Notes under the pieces: model-generated | Databases searched by the model: none | What the model saw: only the letters and a program-made list of their open reading frames with translations | Told to the model about the DNA's origin: nothing | Shown here: positions 35,624 to 44,536 of the stretch, piece by piece | How positions within the stretch are numbered: the first letter of the stretch is position 1 | Layout of the letters: each line of letters begins with the position of its first letter | Source: Actinomyces oris | GTDB lineage: Bacteria > Actinomycetota > Actinomycetes > Actinomycetales > Actinomycetaceae | Assembly (NCBI RefSeq): GCF_001553935.1 | Contig: NZ_CP014232.1 | Span: 2,232,001 to 2,296,000 of the forward strand | Direction: 5' to 3' | Length of the DNA stretch: 64,000 nt | Position numbers and translations under genes: made by a program

Positions 35624-37702
35624 ATGGCTGAAGTACATCAGGACTCCCACGGCACCGCCGGCCGTGATGAGCGCAGTACCGAGGTTGGTCGCCCTGGCGC
35701 ACCTCAACCCGCACGATCCCTCGCAGCGCCCGGGGGTGCCACCGCGGGCGTCCCTTCAGCACCGGGCTCAGCGCCCGTGAGACCGTCGGACTGCGGCGCG
35801 CAGCGGGGAGGCTTCGCCCTGTGCCGGCTCGAGCCCCTCGCCTTGATGGTCATCGACTTCCTGGCCACGTATATGGCGCTGTACTCCGCGGCCTGGGGGA
35901 CCACGAAGTGGGCGACCGCCACGGGGGCGACCGGCGGCCTCCTGGCCGTCGGGGTGCTCGGGATCGTCAACGTGGGCGTCTTCGCCACCTTCAAGATGTA
36001 CAACAGCCTGTGGCGCTACGCCTCGATGGCGGAGGCGCTGAGGATTCTGTACGCGACCGTCGTCGGCTCGATCTGCGGCGACCTGCTCTTCTCCCTGGCC
36101 TTCGATGGTGGGCTGTCAGTGCGTTCCTACGTCATGGCCTGGGCGCTGCTCGTCATCATGACCGCGGGGACTCGCCTCGCCGCCCGGGCGCTGTGGCACA
36201 GCCGCGCCCAGCGCAGTGCTCGCGCAGGTGAGCCGGGCTCCCGCCCCCGTACCCTCATCGTCGGAGCCGGGCAGACCGGTTCTCTGACCATCAAGCGCAT
36301 GCACCTGGGGGACGAGGACATGTGCGGAGAACCGGTGGCCCTGGTCGATGACGACATCACCAAGCACGGTCGCCACGTCCACGGCGTCAAGGTCTACGGT
36401 GCGTGTGACGACATCCCCCGCATCGCCCAGGAGTGCCGGGCCGAGCAGATCGTCCTGGCCTGCCCCTCGGCGCTGGCCTCCGAGCGCCAGCGCATCCTGT
36501 CCATCTGCCTGACAACGGGCCTGAGGATCCTCACCCTCCCGAACGTACGGGACCTGGCTCAGCAGGATGACGGGCGGATCGCACTGCGGGAGGTCGAGAT
36601 CTCCGAGCTGCTCTCCCGTGACGAGGTCGCCTTCGACTCCACGGGGATGGGGTACGTGCGCGACCAGGTCGTCCTGGTCACCGGCGGTGGTGGCTCCATC
36701 GGCTCTGAGCTGGTCCGTCAGCTCATCGAGGCCCGGCCTAGCCAGATCATCATCTTCGACGTCTACGAGAACACGGCCTACGAGCTGCTCCACGAGATGC
36801 AGCCCAAGGCGACCGAGCTGGGGGTGACGCTCTCGGTCGTCATCGGCTCGGTGACCAACGAGCGCATCGTCCGCGACTGCTTCCAGCGGTACCGGCCCAG
36901 GGTCGTCTTCCACGCGGCGGCCCACAAGCACGTGCCGCTCATGGAGGACAACGCCCGTGAGGCCGTGGAGAACAACGTGCTGGGCACCTGGGTCGTCTGC
37001 CGTCTGGCGGAGGAGCTCGGCTGCAGCCACTGCATCCTGGTCTCCACCGACAAGGCGGTCAACCCCACCAACGTCATGGGGGCCACCAAGCGGCTGTGCG
37101 AGCTGGAGATCCAGGCCCTGGCCCAGACCAGCCGCTCCACCGTCTTCGCCGCCGTGCGCTTCGGCAACGTGCTCGGCAGCCACGGCTCGGTCATCCCGCT
37201 GTTCAGGCGCCAGCTCAGATCAGGTGGGCCGCTGACTGTCACCCACCCCGACATCACCCGCTACTTCATGACGATCCCCGAAGCGGCCCAGCTGGTCATC
37301 ACCGCCGGCTCCATGGCCCAGGCCGGAGAGATCTTCATCCTGGAGATGGGCAAGCCCGTGCGGATCTACGACCTGGCTGTCAACCTCATCAAGCTCTCGG
37401 GCCTGCGGGTGGGGCGTGACATCGAGGTCGTCTTCACCGGGCTGCGTCCTGGCGAGAAGCTCTACGAGGAGCTGCAGATGCACGATGAGGATCTGCACCC
37501 CACGCAGAACCCCTCGATCCTTGTCTCCACGGCACTGCCTCCCACCAGGCTGGAGGTGGAGGACAAGATCGCTCGGCTCATGGCCTGTCTGCCCCAGGGC
37601 GGTGAGCAGATCAAGCGGGAGCTTGCTCGCGCGGTGCCCACCTATCACCCACGTTTTGACAACAGTACGAATCCGTCGCCAACAGTGAGGACAGCTGACT
37701 GA
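35624..37702 (+). CDS. Membrane nucleotide-sugar 4,6-dehydratase (PglF/WbpM/CapD-like)
   Basis: 692 residues. About four transmembrane helices (65-180), a first Rossmann domain (LIVGAGQTGSLTIKRM near 210), then an extended-SDR catalytic domain with VLVTGGGGSIGSELVRQL near 350 and the active-site segment STDKAVNPTNVMGATKR near 473. In this subfamily the usual catalytic Tyr is replaced by Met (MGATK), with Thr-Asp-Lys upstream. It converts UDP-GlcNAc to the 4-keto-6-deoxy sugar. The aminotransferase gene follows with a 1-bp stop/start overlap, so the two make a UDP-4-amino-4,6-dideoxy sugar. Confidence 0.9.
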   Translation: MAEVHQDSHGTAGRDERSTEVGRPGAPQPARSLAAPGGATAGVPSAPGSAPVRPSDCGAQRGGFALCRLEPLALMVIDFLATYMALYSAAWGTTKWATATGATGGLLAVGVLGIVNVGVFATFKMYNSLWRYASMAEALRILYATVVGSICGDLLFSLAFDGGLSVRSYVMAWALLVIMTAGTRLAARALWHSRAQRSARAGEPGSRPRTLIVGAGQTGSLTIKRMHLGDEDMCGEPVALVDDDITKHGRHVHGVKVYGACDDIPRIAQECRAEQIVLACPSALASERQRILSICLTTGLRILTLPNVRDLAQQDDGRIALREVEISELLSRDEVAFDSTGMGYVRDQVVLVTGGGGSIGSELVRQLIEARPSQIIIFDVYENTAYELLHEMQPKATELGVTLSVVIGSVTNERIVRDCFQRYRPRVVFHAAAHKHVPLMEDNAREAVENNVLGTWVVCRLAEELGCSHCILVSTDKAVNPTNVMGATKRLCELEIQALAQTSRSTVFAAVRFGNVLGSHGSVIPLFRRQLRSGGPLTVTHPDITRYFMTIPEAAQLVITAGSMAQAGEIFILEMGKPVRIYDLAVNLIKLSGLRVGRDIEVVFTGLRPGEKLYEELQMHDEDLHPTQNPSILVSTALPPTRLEVEDKIARLMACLPQGGEQIKRELARAVPTYHPRFDNSTNPSPTVRTAD

Positions 37703-38913
37703 TGCGTGTTGATTTCTCGCCTCCAGACATCACCGACGCCGAGTGCCAGGAAGTGGTGGATGCACTGCGCTCTGGCTGGATCACCACCGGACCGCGCACC
37801 AAGACCCTGGAGAAGCAGGTGGCGCAGCGCTGTGGAACCACCCGGGCCGCCTGTCTGAACTCCGCGACCGCCTCGCTGGAGCTGACCCTCCGGGTCCTGG
37901 GCATCGGTCCCGGAGACGAGGTCATCGTCCCGGCCTACACCTACACGGCCTCTGCCTCCCCGATCGTTCATGTGGGCGCCACCCCCGTGATCGTCGATGC
38001 CGGTGACGCTGACGGCGGCTACGGGCTGGACCCCGGCGCCCTGGAGGCCGCCATCACCCCGCGGACCAAGGCCGTCATCCCGGTCGACATCGGTGGTCGC
38101 ATGTGCGACTACCCGGCGCTGCGCGCGGTCGTAGACAGCCACAGCCGCCTGTTCACACCGGCAGGGGCAGTCCAGGAGGCGCTGGGACGTGTCGCCCTCG
38201 TCGCCGACGGCGCCCACAGCTTCGGTGCCCGGCGCGACGGCACGCCCTCGGGCAGCGCCGCCGACTTCACCACCTTCAGCTTCCACGCCGTGAAGAACCT
38301 GACCACCGCGGAGGGCGGTGCCGTCACGTGGAGGCCGGAGCTGGGCCTGGACGAGGAGCTCTACCGCCAGTACATGCTGCTGTCCTTGCACGGGCAGAGC
38401 AAGGACGCCCTGTCCAAGACTCGCCTGGGGGCCTGGGAGTACGATGTCGTCAGCCCCGCCTACAAGTGCAACATGACCGACGTGTGCGCCGCGATCGGCC
38501 TGGCGCAGATGACTCGCTACGACTCGATGCTCGAGCGTCGGCGCCAGATCATCACCCGCTACGACCAGGCCCTGGCGCCGGCGGGCGTGACATCGCTGCG
38601 GCACTACGAGGACGGGAGCGTCTCATCCGGGCACCTCTACCTGGCGAACCTGCCGGGCCTGGGGGAGGAGGCGCGCAACGAGTTCATCGAGCGCATGGCG
38701 CGCGCGGACGTGGCCTGCAACGTCCACTACAAGCCGCTGCCCCTGCTGAGCGCCTACCGCGACCTCGGCTTCTCCATTGAGGACTTCCCGCAGGCCTACG
38801 CCCTCTATGCCAGTGAGGTGAGTCTGCCTCTGCACACCTCACTGACCGACGAGCAGGTCGACTACGTCATCAGCTGCGCGCTCGAGACGCTCGCGGCGAT
38901 GGGCCGCTCATGA
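37702..38913 (+). CDS. DegT/DnrJ/EryC1-type PLP sugar aminotransferase
   Basis: 403 residues. Adds an amino group at C4 of the keto sugar made by the preceding enzyme (PglE-like role). The PLP lysine is in FSFHAVKNLTTAEGG near 198; other family marks are GWITTGPRTKTLE at the start, VIVPAYTYTASASP, and YKCNMTDVCAAIGLAQM. No acetyltransferase of PglD type is found nearby, so the sugar may stay free-amino or be acetylated by an enzyme elsewhere. The 3' end overlaps the open frame of the next gene by about 70 bp. Confidence 0.9.
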   Translation: MRVDFSPPDITDAECQEVVDALRSGWITTGPRTKTLEKQVAQRCGTTRAACLNSATASLELTLRVLGIGPGDEVIVPAYTYTASASPIVHVGATPVIVDAGDADGGYGLDPGALEAAITPRTKAVIPVDIGGRMCDYPALRAVVDSHSRLFTPAGAVQEALGRVALVADGAHSFGARRDGTPSGSAADFTTFSFHAVKNLTTAEGGAVTWRPELGLDEELYRQYMLLSLHGQSKDALSKTRLGAWEYDVVSPAYKCNMTDVCAAIGLAQMTRYDSMLERRRQIITRYDQALAPAGVTSLRHYEDGSVSSGHLYLANLPGLGEEARNEFIERMARADVACNVHYKPLPLLSAYRDLGFSIEDFPQAYALYASEVSLPLHTSLTDEQVDYVISCALETLAAMGRS

Positions 38914-38923
38914 CGATGCCGCC

Positions 38924-39595
38924 CTGGGGGAGCTGCCGGCCTCCCTGCGTACCGAGGAGGTCCGCCCCTACTACGAGGCACTGGCCCGGCGCGGAGTCCA
39001 GCTGCGGCTCAAGCGCCTGCTCGACGTCGTCGGAGCGACGATTCTGATGGTGCTGCTTGGGTGGCTGTTCATCATCCTGGCGGCCCTCATCAAGCTGGAC
39101 TCGCCCGGACCGGTGTTCTTCCGCCAACGGCGGGTCACCCAGTTCGGGCGCGAGTTCCGGATCGTCAAGTTCCGCACTATGACGCACCGGCCGGCAGACC
39201 CCGGCGACCAGATCACCCGGGGCAACGACCCCCGGGTCACCAAGGTCGGAGCGGTGCTGCGCCGCTACCGGCTCGATGAGATCAGTCAGCTCATCGACAT
39301 CCTGCGCGGCACGATGAGCTTCGTAGGGACCAGGCCGGAGGTGCCCGAGTACGTCCAGCAGTACACCCCGCAGATGCGGGCCACCTTGCTGCTGCCCGCC
39401 GGAGTCACCTCCACAGCCTCCATCGAGTTCAAGGACGAGGCCGAGATCCTGGCGGCCGCCCCGCGGGGCCAGGACGCCTACCTCACTCAGGTCCTGCCGG
39501 CCAAGATGCGCCTCAACCTGCGTGACGTCCAGAACTTCAGCATCGGACGAGATCTGTCGATCGCGCTGAGGACCGTCCTGGCGGTGGCCAGGTGA
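38924..39595 (+). CDS. Undecaprenyl-phosphate phosphoglycosyl transferase (PglC type), no canonical start
   Basis: Monotopic sugar-1-phosphate transferase that loads the first sugar on the lipid carrier. Conserved: LKRLLDVVGATILMVLLGWL membrane helix, LDSPGPVFFRQRRV, IVKFRTM, catalytic Asp-Glu in RRYRLDEISQLIDIL, and MSFVGTRPEVPEY. The conserved helix lies upstream of the first in-frame ATG (39047). The frame is open from 38844 to that ATG without any ATG, GTG or TTG; I give CTG 38924 as a possible start. ATG 38910 is in another frame. Either a rare start, a frameshift, or recoding from the aminotransferase frame is needed. Context supports bacillosamine-like sugar as substrate. Confidence 0.75.
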   Translation: MGELPASLRTEEVRPYYEALARRGVQLRLKRLLDVVGATILMVLLGWLFIILAALIKLDSPGPVFFRQRRVTQFGREFRIVKFRTMTHRPADPGDQITRGNDPRVTKVGAVLRRYRLDEISQLIDILRGTMSFVGTRPEVPEYVQQYTPQMRATLLLPAGVTSTASIEFKDEAEILAAAPRGQDAYLTQVLPAKMRLNLRDVQNFSIGRDLSIALRTVLAVAR

Positions 39596-39626
39596 GGCGC
39601 GCAATGACGACACCTAAGGAGCAAGC

Positions 39627-40409
39627 ATGACAGCAGGCACTGAGCAGGATCGCGAACTGGACTCCGACCTGGTCTCCATCATCATGCCGACGTACAACTG
39701 CGGGGCCTTCATCGCCGAGACCATCGCCACCGTCCAGGTCCAGACCCACCCCCGCTGGGAGCTGATCGTCGTCGACGACTGCTCCACCGACGACACCACC
39801 GATGTCGTGGGGGCCCTGGCCAAGGACGACCCGCGGATCCGGTACGTGCGGCTGGAGACCAACAGCGGTGCCGCCATGGCCCGTAACCGGGCGATGGAGC
39901 TGGCCCAGGGGCGCTACATGGCCTTCCTGGACTCCGACGACCTGTGGCACCCCGACAAGCTCAGGCGCCAGATCGACTTCATGACCTCGCGTGACGTGGC
40001 CATGTCCTGCACCGCCTACGCCCAGATCGACGAGCAGGGCGTGCCCACCGGAAGGATCGTGCGCAGCCCGGCCAGGATCAGCTACAACCGCCTGCTCCTG
40101 GACTGCCCGGTGGGCAACTCCACCGTCATGTACGACGTGGCGCGCCTGGGCAAGTTCGAGGTTCCCAACATCCGCAAGCGCAACGACGACGCACTGTGGC
40201 TGCGCATGCTGCGTACCGAGCCCTACATCTGGGGGATGCCGGTGGTGCTCATGAGGTACCGGCTCCGCTCGGGATCGGTGTCGGCCAACAAGCGGAGCCT
40301 GGTCAAGTACCACTGGACGCTCTACCGCGACATCGAGCATCTCAGCGTCCCCCGCTCCGTCTTCCACATCGGCGTGTGGGTCCTCATCAAGACCCTCAAG
40401 GTGAAATGA
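39627..40409 (+). CDS. Family 2 glycosyltransferase
   Basis: 260 residues, GT-A fold inverting enzyme. SIIMPTYNCGAFIAETI at the start, VVDDCSTDDTTD, and the metal-binding DSDD in MAFLDSDDLWHPDKL near 102. Adds a sugar during repeat-unit assembly at the inner membrane face; donor and acceptor cannot be read. AAGGAGCAAGC precedes the ATG. The stop overlaps a possible upstream ATG of the next gene. Confidence 0.9.
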   Translation: MTAGTEQDRELDSDLVSIIMPTYNCGAFIAETIATVQVQTHPRWELIVVDDCSTDDTTDVVGALAKDDPRIRYVRLETNSGAAMARNRAMELAQGRYMAFLDSDDLWHPDKLRRQIDFMTSRDVAMSCTAYAQIDEQGVPTGRIVRSPARISYNRLLLDCPVGNSTVMYDVARLGKFEVPNIRKRNDDALWLRMLRTEPYIWGMPVVLMRYRLRSGSVSANKRSLVKYHWTLYRDIEHLSVPRSVFHIGVWVLIKTLKVK

Positions 40410-40474
40410 GGACCGGCGTTAGCAGGACGAGCAGTTCCCCGGACCGATCCGGGGCCGACGGAGGCAGACAGGCA

Positions 40475-41626
40475 ATGAGTCAGGAACAGTCATCGACCAC
40501 GCGGGACCTTGGGGGCGGCCCCCTGCGGGTCCTGCAGATCAACTCATCAATCTCCCGGCGCTCCGGAGTCATGAGCGTGCTCATGAACTATCTCAGGCAC
40601 ATGGACCGCTCGCAGGTGGTGTTCGACTTCTTCTGCTACGCCACGCCCGACGAGACCCACCGTGAAGAGATCGAGGCACTGGGCGGGCGCTGCTACGTCA
40701 TCGATGCCGGGAACCATATCGGACGCATCCGATCATCCCTGGGGCAGGTGCTGGAGCAGCATGCAGGGCAGTACCCCGTGGCGCACCTGCACGACCCCAT
40801 CCTGTCGCGCTTCCTCTACCCGGTGGCCCATCGCCACGGGGTGCGGTCCTTCGCCGTCCACTCCCATGCGACGGCGTACTCCGACTCCCGGCTGCGGAGC
40901 CTGCGCAACTGGCTCGTCTGCCGCAATATCGGGGCCTACTCCGACGCGCGCCTGGCCTGCTCCCGGGCGGCCGGTGACTTCCTGTTCGGCTCAGGCCGCT
41001 TCGAGGTGGTTCCCAACGCGATCGACGTGGAGACCTACCGCTTCAACGAGTCGGTCCGTGCCGAGGTGCGCTCCCGGCTGGGGCTGGGGGAGGCACCCGT
41101 CGTCGGCCATGTGGGACGGTTCAGTGAGCAGAAGAACCACCGGTTCCTCATCGATGTGTGCACCGAGCTGTTCCGTGCGCGCCCCGAGGCCCGTCTCATG
41201 CTCATCGGCGACGGCCCGCTACGGCCGGGCATCGAGGCCGTGGTGGCCGAGCGCGGCCTGAGTGACCGCGTTCTGTTCCTGGGGGACCGCAAGGATGTCC
41301 CTGACCTCTACCAGGCGATGGACATGTTCCTTCTGCCCTCCCTCTACGAGGGGCTGCCGATGGTGGGGGTGGAGGCGCAGTGCGCGGGGCTCCCTCTGGT
41401 GTGCTCCGACGAGGTGACCGATGAGGTCACGATCGGGGAGGTCTCCTTCCTGCCACTCGACACGCCTGCGCCTCAGTGGGCGCACCATGTCAGCCAGGCC
41501 CTCGACCACGGGCGGGACCCGCGGCGCAGGGCGGAGGGGGAGCGGGCCACGCGCAACGCGGGTTTCGACATCACTCATGAAGCCGAGCGGCTGGCGCACC
41601 GTTACCGTGCGCTGGCGGAATGGTGA
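40475..41626 (+). CDS. Family 4 glycosyltransferase (EpsF-like)
   Basis: 383 residues, GT-B fold retaining enzyme. N-terminal domain starts LRVLQINSSISRRSGVMSVL with HSHATAYS in the acceptor region; C-terminal domain has GHVGRFSEQKNHRFLID and the EX7E motif in YEGLPMVGVEAQCAGLPL near 292. ATG 40475 with GGAGG 10 bp upstream is chosen; ATG 40406, overlapping the previous stop, would add 23 Ser/Arg-rich residues. Confidence 0.9.
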   Translation: MSQEQSSTTRDLGGGPLRVLQINSSISRRSGVMSVLMNYLRHMDRSQVVFDFFCYATPDETHREEIEALGGRCYVIDAGNHIGRIRSSLGQVLEQHAGQYPVAHLHDPILSRFLYPVAHRHGVRSFAVHSHATAYSDSRLRSLRNWLVCRNIGAYSDARLACSRAAGDFLFGSGRFEVVPNAIDVETYRFNESVRAEVRSRLGLGEAPVVGHVGRFSEQKNHRFLIDVCTELFRARPEARLMLIGDGPLRPGIEAVVAERGLSDRVLFLGDRKDVPDLYQAMDMFLLPSLYEGLPMVGVEAQCAGLPLVCSDEVTDEVTIGEVSFLPLDTPAPQWAHHVSQALDHGRDPRRRAEGERATRNAGFDITHEAERLAHRYRALAEW

Positions 41627-41635
41627 TGCCGGAGC

Positions 41636-42742
41636 ATGTGGATTCACTTCGCGCTCTTCGCCGCCCTTCTCCTGCCAGCAGCTCTCCTGGGGCTGCGGGG
41701 CAATGCCAGTCGGCGGGGCTCCCGGGTCATTCTGGTCGTGGCCTTCGTGGCCTTCGTGGCCTTCTCCTCCATGCGAGCCGTCAGCGTCGGCAACGACACG
41801 GTTGAGTACCACCGGGTCTTCGAGGAGATCAAGGCGACGACCTCCCTCGAGGAGGCCTTCACCGTCAGCCGCTTCGAGTACGGCTATGTCGTACTCAACT
41901 ACCTGGTCAGCCGCATCACGGACAGCTTCAACATCCTGCTGCTCATCATCTCGGTGTTCGTCTACGGATCAGCGGTGCTGTTCATCAAGCGGTACGCCGC
42001 CAACTACTCCCTGGCGGTCCTTCTCGCCTTCGGCATATCCGCCTTCTACGACTTCACACTCTTTAGCCGACAGAGCGTTGCGGTGGCGATCTTCCTGCTG
42101 GCCGTCCCCGCGCTCATGGAGCGCAAGCTGTTGCGCTACGCCCTGCTCATCGCGCTCGCCTCCCAGTTCCATCTCAGCGCCCTGCTCCTGCTCGTCATCT
42201 ACCTCGTCTCCGCCATGAGGCTGAGTACCTTCGGTGACTGGATCAAATGGGGCGCCCTCATCGGGACCAGCATGCTGTCACTGAGCTGGGTGATGAACTC
42301 CCTTGCGGCGTCCTCCGCCTACTACGGTCACTACCTCAACAGCGACTACGCCGACGGCGGGGTGCGCTCGGCCACCGTTCTGCTGATCGTAGTGCGCATC
42401 TTCCTCATACTTCTGGCCTCCACCTGCGGATGGGAGACCGCCGTGGAGGAAGACCCCTCCGGGCGTACCCGCAGTCTCCTGGCACTGGCCGTTGCCGACA
42501 TAGCCATGGTGACGGTGTCCCTGGGCTTCAACCTCGTCGATCGTCTCGAGATGTACCTGACCATGCCCTTCGTCGTCGGTCTGGTGAACCTCACCGTGCG
42601 GGGCCGCCGACCGGAGCGCTCCTACATCGGCGCCCTCCTGGTCATCATCGCCTTCGCAGCCTCCACGATCTTCTTCCTGTACCGGCCCGAGTGGTACCAC
42701 CTGTTCCCCTACCGAACCGTCTTCGAGAAAGGGATCCCGTGA
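41636..42742 (+). CDS. EpsG-like polysaccharide polymerase
   Basis: 368 residues, about ten hydrophobic segments. The EpsG-type motif AVSGNDT-like segment appears as VGNDTVEYHRVFEE after the second helix, followed by EYGYVVLNYLV and FSRQSVAVAIFLLA. Such proteins are thought to be Wzy-type polymerases joining repeat units outside the membrane. The start is ATG 41636, 9 bp after the glycosyltransferase stop. The only polymerase candidate in the locus. Confidence 0.82.
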   Translation: MWIHFALFAALLLPAALLGLRGNASRRGSRVILVVAFVAFVAFSSMRAVSVGNDTVEYHRVFEEIKATTSLEEAFTVSRFEYGYVVLNYLVSRITDSFNILLLIISVFVYGSAVLFIKRYAANYSLAVLLAFGISAFYDFTLFSRQSVAVAIFLLAVPALMERKLLRYALLIALASQFHLSALLLLVIYLVSAMRLSTFGDWIKWGALIGTSMLSLSWVMNSLAASSAYYGHYLNSDYADGGVRSATVLLIVVRIFLILLASTCGWETAVEEDPSGRTRSLLALAVADIAMVTVSLGFNLVDRLEMYLTMPFVVGLVNLTVRGRRPERSYIGALLVIIAFAASTIFFLYRPEWYHLFPYRTVFEKGIP

Positions 42743-42834
42743 TGGAATCTGTCCGTTCCGCGAGTTCGTGGAGAACCGGTGTCGGTGATCTGAGTGGCGG
42801 CTGCCTGCGGGAGAGACGCGACGCCAGCCCGACG

Positions 42835-42868
42835 TGGGAGGTGCACTTCGATGCCGGCGAGCTATAAG
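42835..42868 (+). pseudogene. Remnant of a pyruvyl transferase 3' end
   Basis: 34 bp matching the end of the intact pyruvyl transferase gene (45491-45524) at about 27 positions. It translates as WEVHFDAGEL-stop against WKAQFDVGKP-stop. It sits immediately before and overlapping the first flippase exactly as the intact gene does before the second. It marks the left edge of the tandem duplication. Confidence 0.6.
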
Positions 42869-44245
42869 AACCGCATCGCATTCCTGCTGGGCAACACCCT
42901 GGTCTTCGCGCTGGGGGGCCTGGCGATCAAGGCCGTCTCGTTGGTCCTCATGCCCTTGTACACGACTGCGCTGACGGCTGGTGAGTACGGGACGGCCGAG
43001 CTGCTCAACAGTGCGATCGAGATTGTGCTGCCGCTACTGTCGGCGGGCGTGGTGGAGGCCCTCTACCGGTTCTCCATTGACGACGACGTTCCCAAGGATG
43101 AGCTCTTCGCCGGCTCCCTGGTGGTCCTGGGGGGAGGCATCGTGTGCGCTGGGGTTGCGTGCGCCTTGGGGCGCGTCTTGTGGAACATGGAGCATGCGGG
43201 TTCCTTCTTCGTTCTGTTCTGCTCGGTGTGCGTCTTCAAGGCCACGACCCAGCTCGCCCGTGGGCTGGGGCACGTGCGCCGCTTCGTGGCCTATGGGCTC
43301 ATCAATGCGCTCGCCATGGTGGTGTCCACCTACCTGCTCCTGGTCCGCGCGCACCTGGGCGTGGAGGGGTACCTGTGGTCCTTCACCATCGGCTACCTGG
43401 TGGGTGGTCTTGTCGCCTTCCTGGGGTCGGCCGAGTACCGGCTCCTGGCGCCATTCCGGGTTGATCGCGATCTGCTGCGCCGGATGCTCGTCTACAGCCT
43501 GCCGCTCGTGCCCAATCTGCTGTCGTGGTGGCTGGTCAGTGTCTCCGGCCGGTACGTGGTTCTGTGGGGCAGCGGAGTCGTGGCCGCGGGGCTCTTCACG
43601 GCGGCGAGCAAGATGCCTGCGCTGGTTAACATCGTGGCCTCCGTGTTCCAGCAGGCCTGGCAGTACTCCACCGCCCGTGAGATTAACTCACCCGACCGAG
43701 GCACCTTCTTCGGCGTCGTGATGAGGGGGTACTCGCTGGCGACCCTCACGGTCGCCGGGCTGGTCATCGCCTTGAACCGGCCGATCTCCAGGGTGATGCT
43801 CCAGGCCGAGTTCGCCGAGGGGTGGCGCTACGTCCCCCTGCTCATGCTGGTCGCCTCCTTCGGGGTCATCAGCATCTTCTTCGAGAGCTTCTACCAGGCC
43901 TTGAAGAACAGCGGCGTTCTCATGGCCTCGACTGCACTGGGCGCGGGGGTCAACGTGGTGCTCGGTGTGGCTCTTGTGCCGTTCATGGGGCCGTGGGGCG
44001 CCGGCCTGGCCGGAGCAGTGGCTTACATGCTCGTCCTGGTGGTGCGGGCACGAGACCTCAGGCGCCGCATCAACCTGCCGATAGACCGCCTTCGTCTCAC
44101 CTACCAGCTCGCACTGCTCATCAGTATCACCGCATGTATGTCCTTCGATGGCGGCTCATGGCTGAACGGGGCAGTCTGGGCCTGCCTGGGGCTGCTGGCG
44201 ACCAGCGACATCGCGGTTCTCACCAACAGTGCTCGAGCTGTGGCG
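42835..44245 (+). repeat. Tandem segmental duplication, copy A
   Basis: About 1.4 kb covering the pyruvyl transferase remnant and the first flippase, aligned in parallel with 45491-46895. Long runs are identical; for example CGACGACGTTCCCAAGGATG and the bases around it. Differences cluster in a few patches, as in diverging paralogues with exchange. Confidence 0.85.
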
Positions 44246-44290
44246 GAGTCCCTGAGGCACAGGAGCGGGGGACTGCTGCGCCAGCTCTGA
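42851..44290 (+). CDS. Polysaccharide flippase Wzx, paralogue A
   Basis: 479 residues, MOP-superfamily exporter with about 12-14 transmembrane helices. Moves lipid-linked repeat units across the membrane. It opens LLGNTLVFALGGLAIKAVSL and has LMPLYTTALTAGEYGTAELL, typical of the group. Start ATG 42851 matches that of paralogue B; an in-frame ATG at 42794 lies outside the homologous region. Paralogue B lies 1.2 kb downstream beyond a pyruvyl transferase. Having two flippases in one locus is unusual; they may serve two glycans or one may be redundant. A 246-bp AT-rich gap follows. Confidence 0.9.
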   Translation: MPASYKNRIAFLLGNTLVFALGGLAIKAVSLVLMPLYTTALTAGEYGTAELLNSAIEIVLPLLSAGVVEALYRFSIDDDVPKDELFAGSLVVLGGGIVCAGVACALGRVLWNMEHAGSFFVLFCSVCVFKATTQLARGLGHVRRFVAYGLINALAMVVSTYLLLVRAHLGVEGYLWSFTIGYLVGGLVAFLGSAEYRLLAPFRVDRDLLRRMLVYSLPLVPNLLSWWLVSVSGRYVVLWGSGVVAAGLFTAASKMPALVNIVASVFQQAWQYSTAREINSPDRGTFFGVVMRGYSLATLTVAGLVIALNRPISRVMLQAEFAEGWRYVPLLMLVASFGVISIFFESFYQALKNSGVLMASTALGAGVNVVLGVALVPFMGPWGAGLAGAVAYMLVLVVRARDLRRRINLPIDRLRLTYQLALLISITACMSFDGGSWLNGAVWACLGLLATSDIAVLTNSARAVAESLRHRSGGLLRQL

Positions 44291-44536
44291 CACGGGGTGT
44301 CGGCGCAGGATGTGCGCGGTATAACGGCCCTGTGTGACAAGCGACGATTTACTGCCCTGCTTGTGAAAATGCTTTTGTGTCAACCAGTGCGTTTTGTCTT
44401 AACTGCACAGTGTGATGATCCCTGTTGTCTTTTCGTGACGTCTACGGGAAAGCAGGTCTGTCGATGTGACGTATCCTTGCTGGGCTGATCTGAATGGTTG
44501 GGCTGAAGTATCTTGCTGACGCAAGAAGGGAAGATT

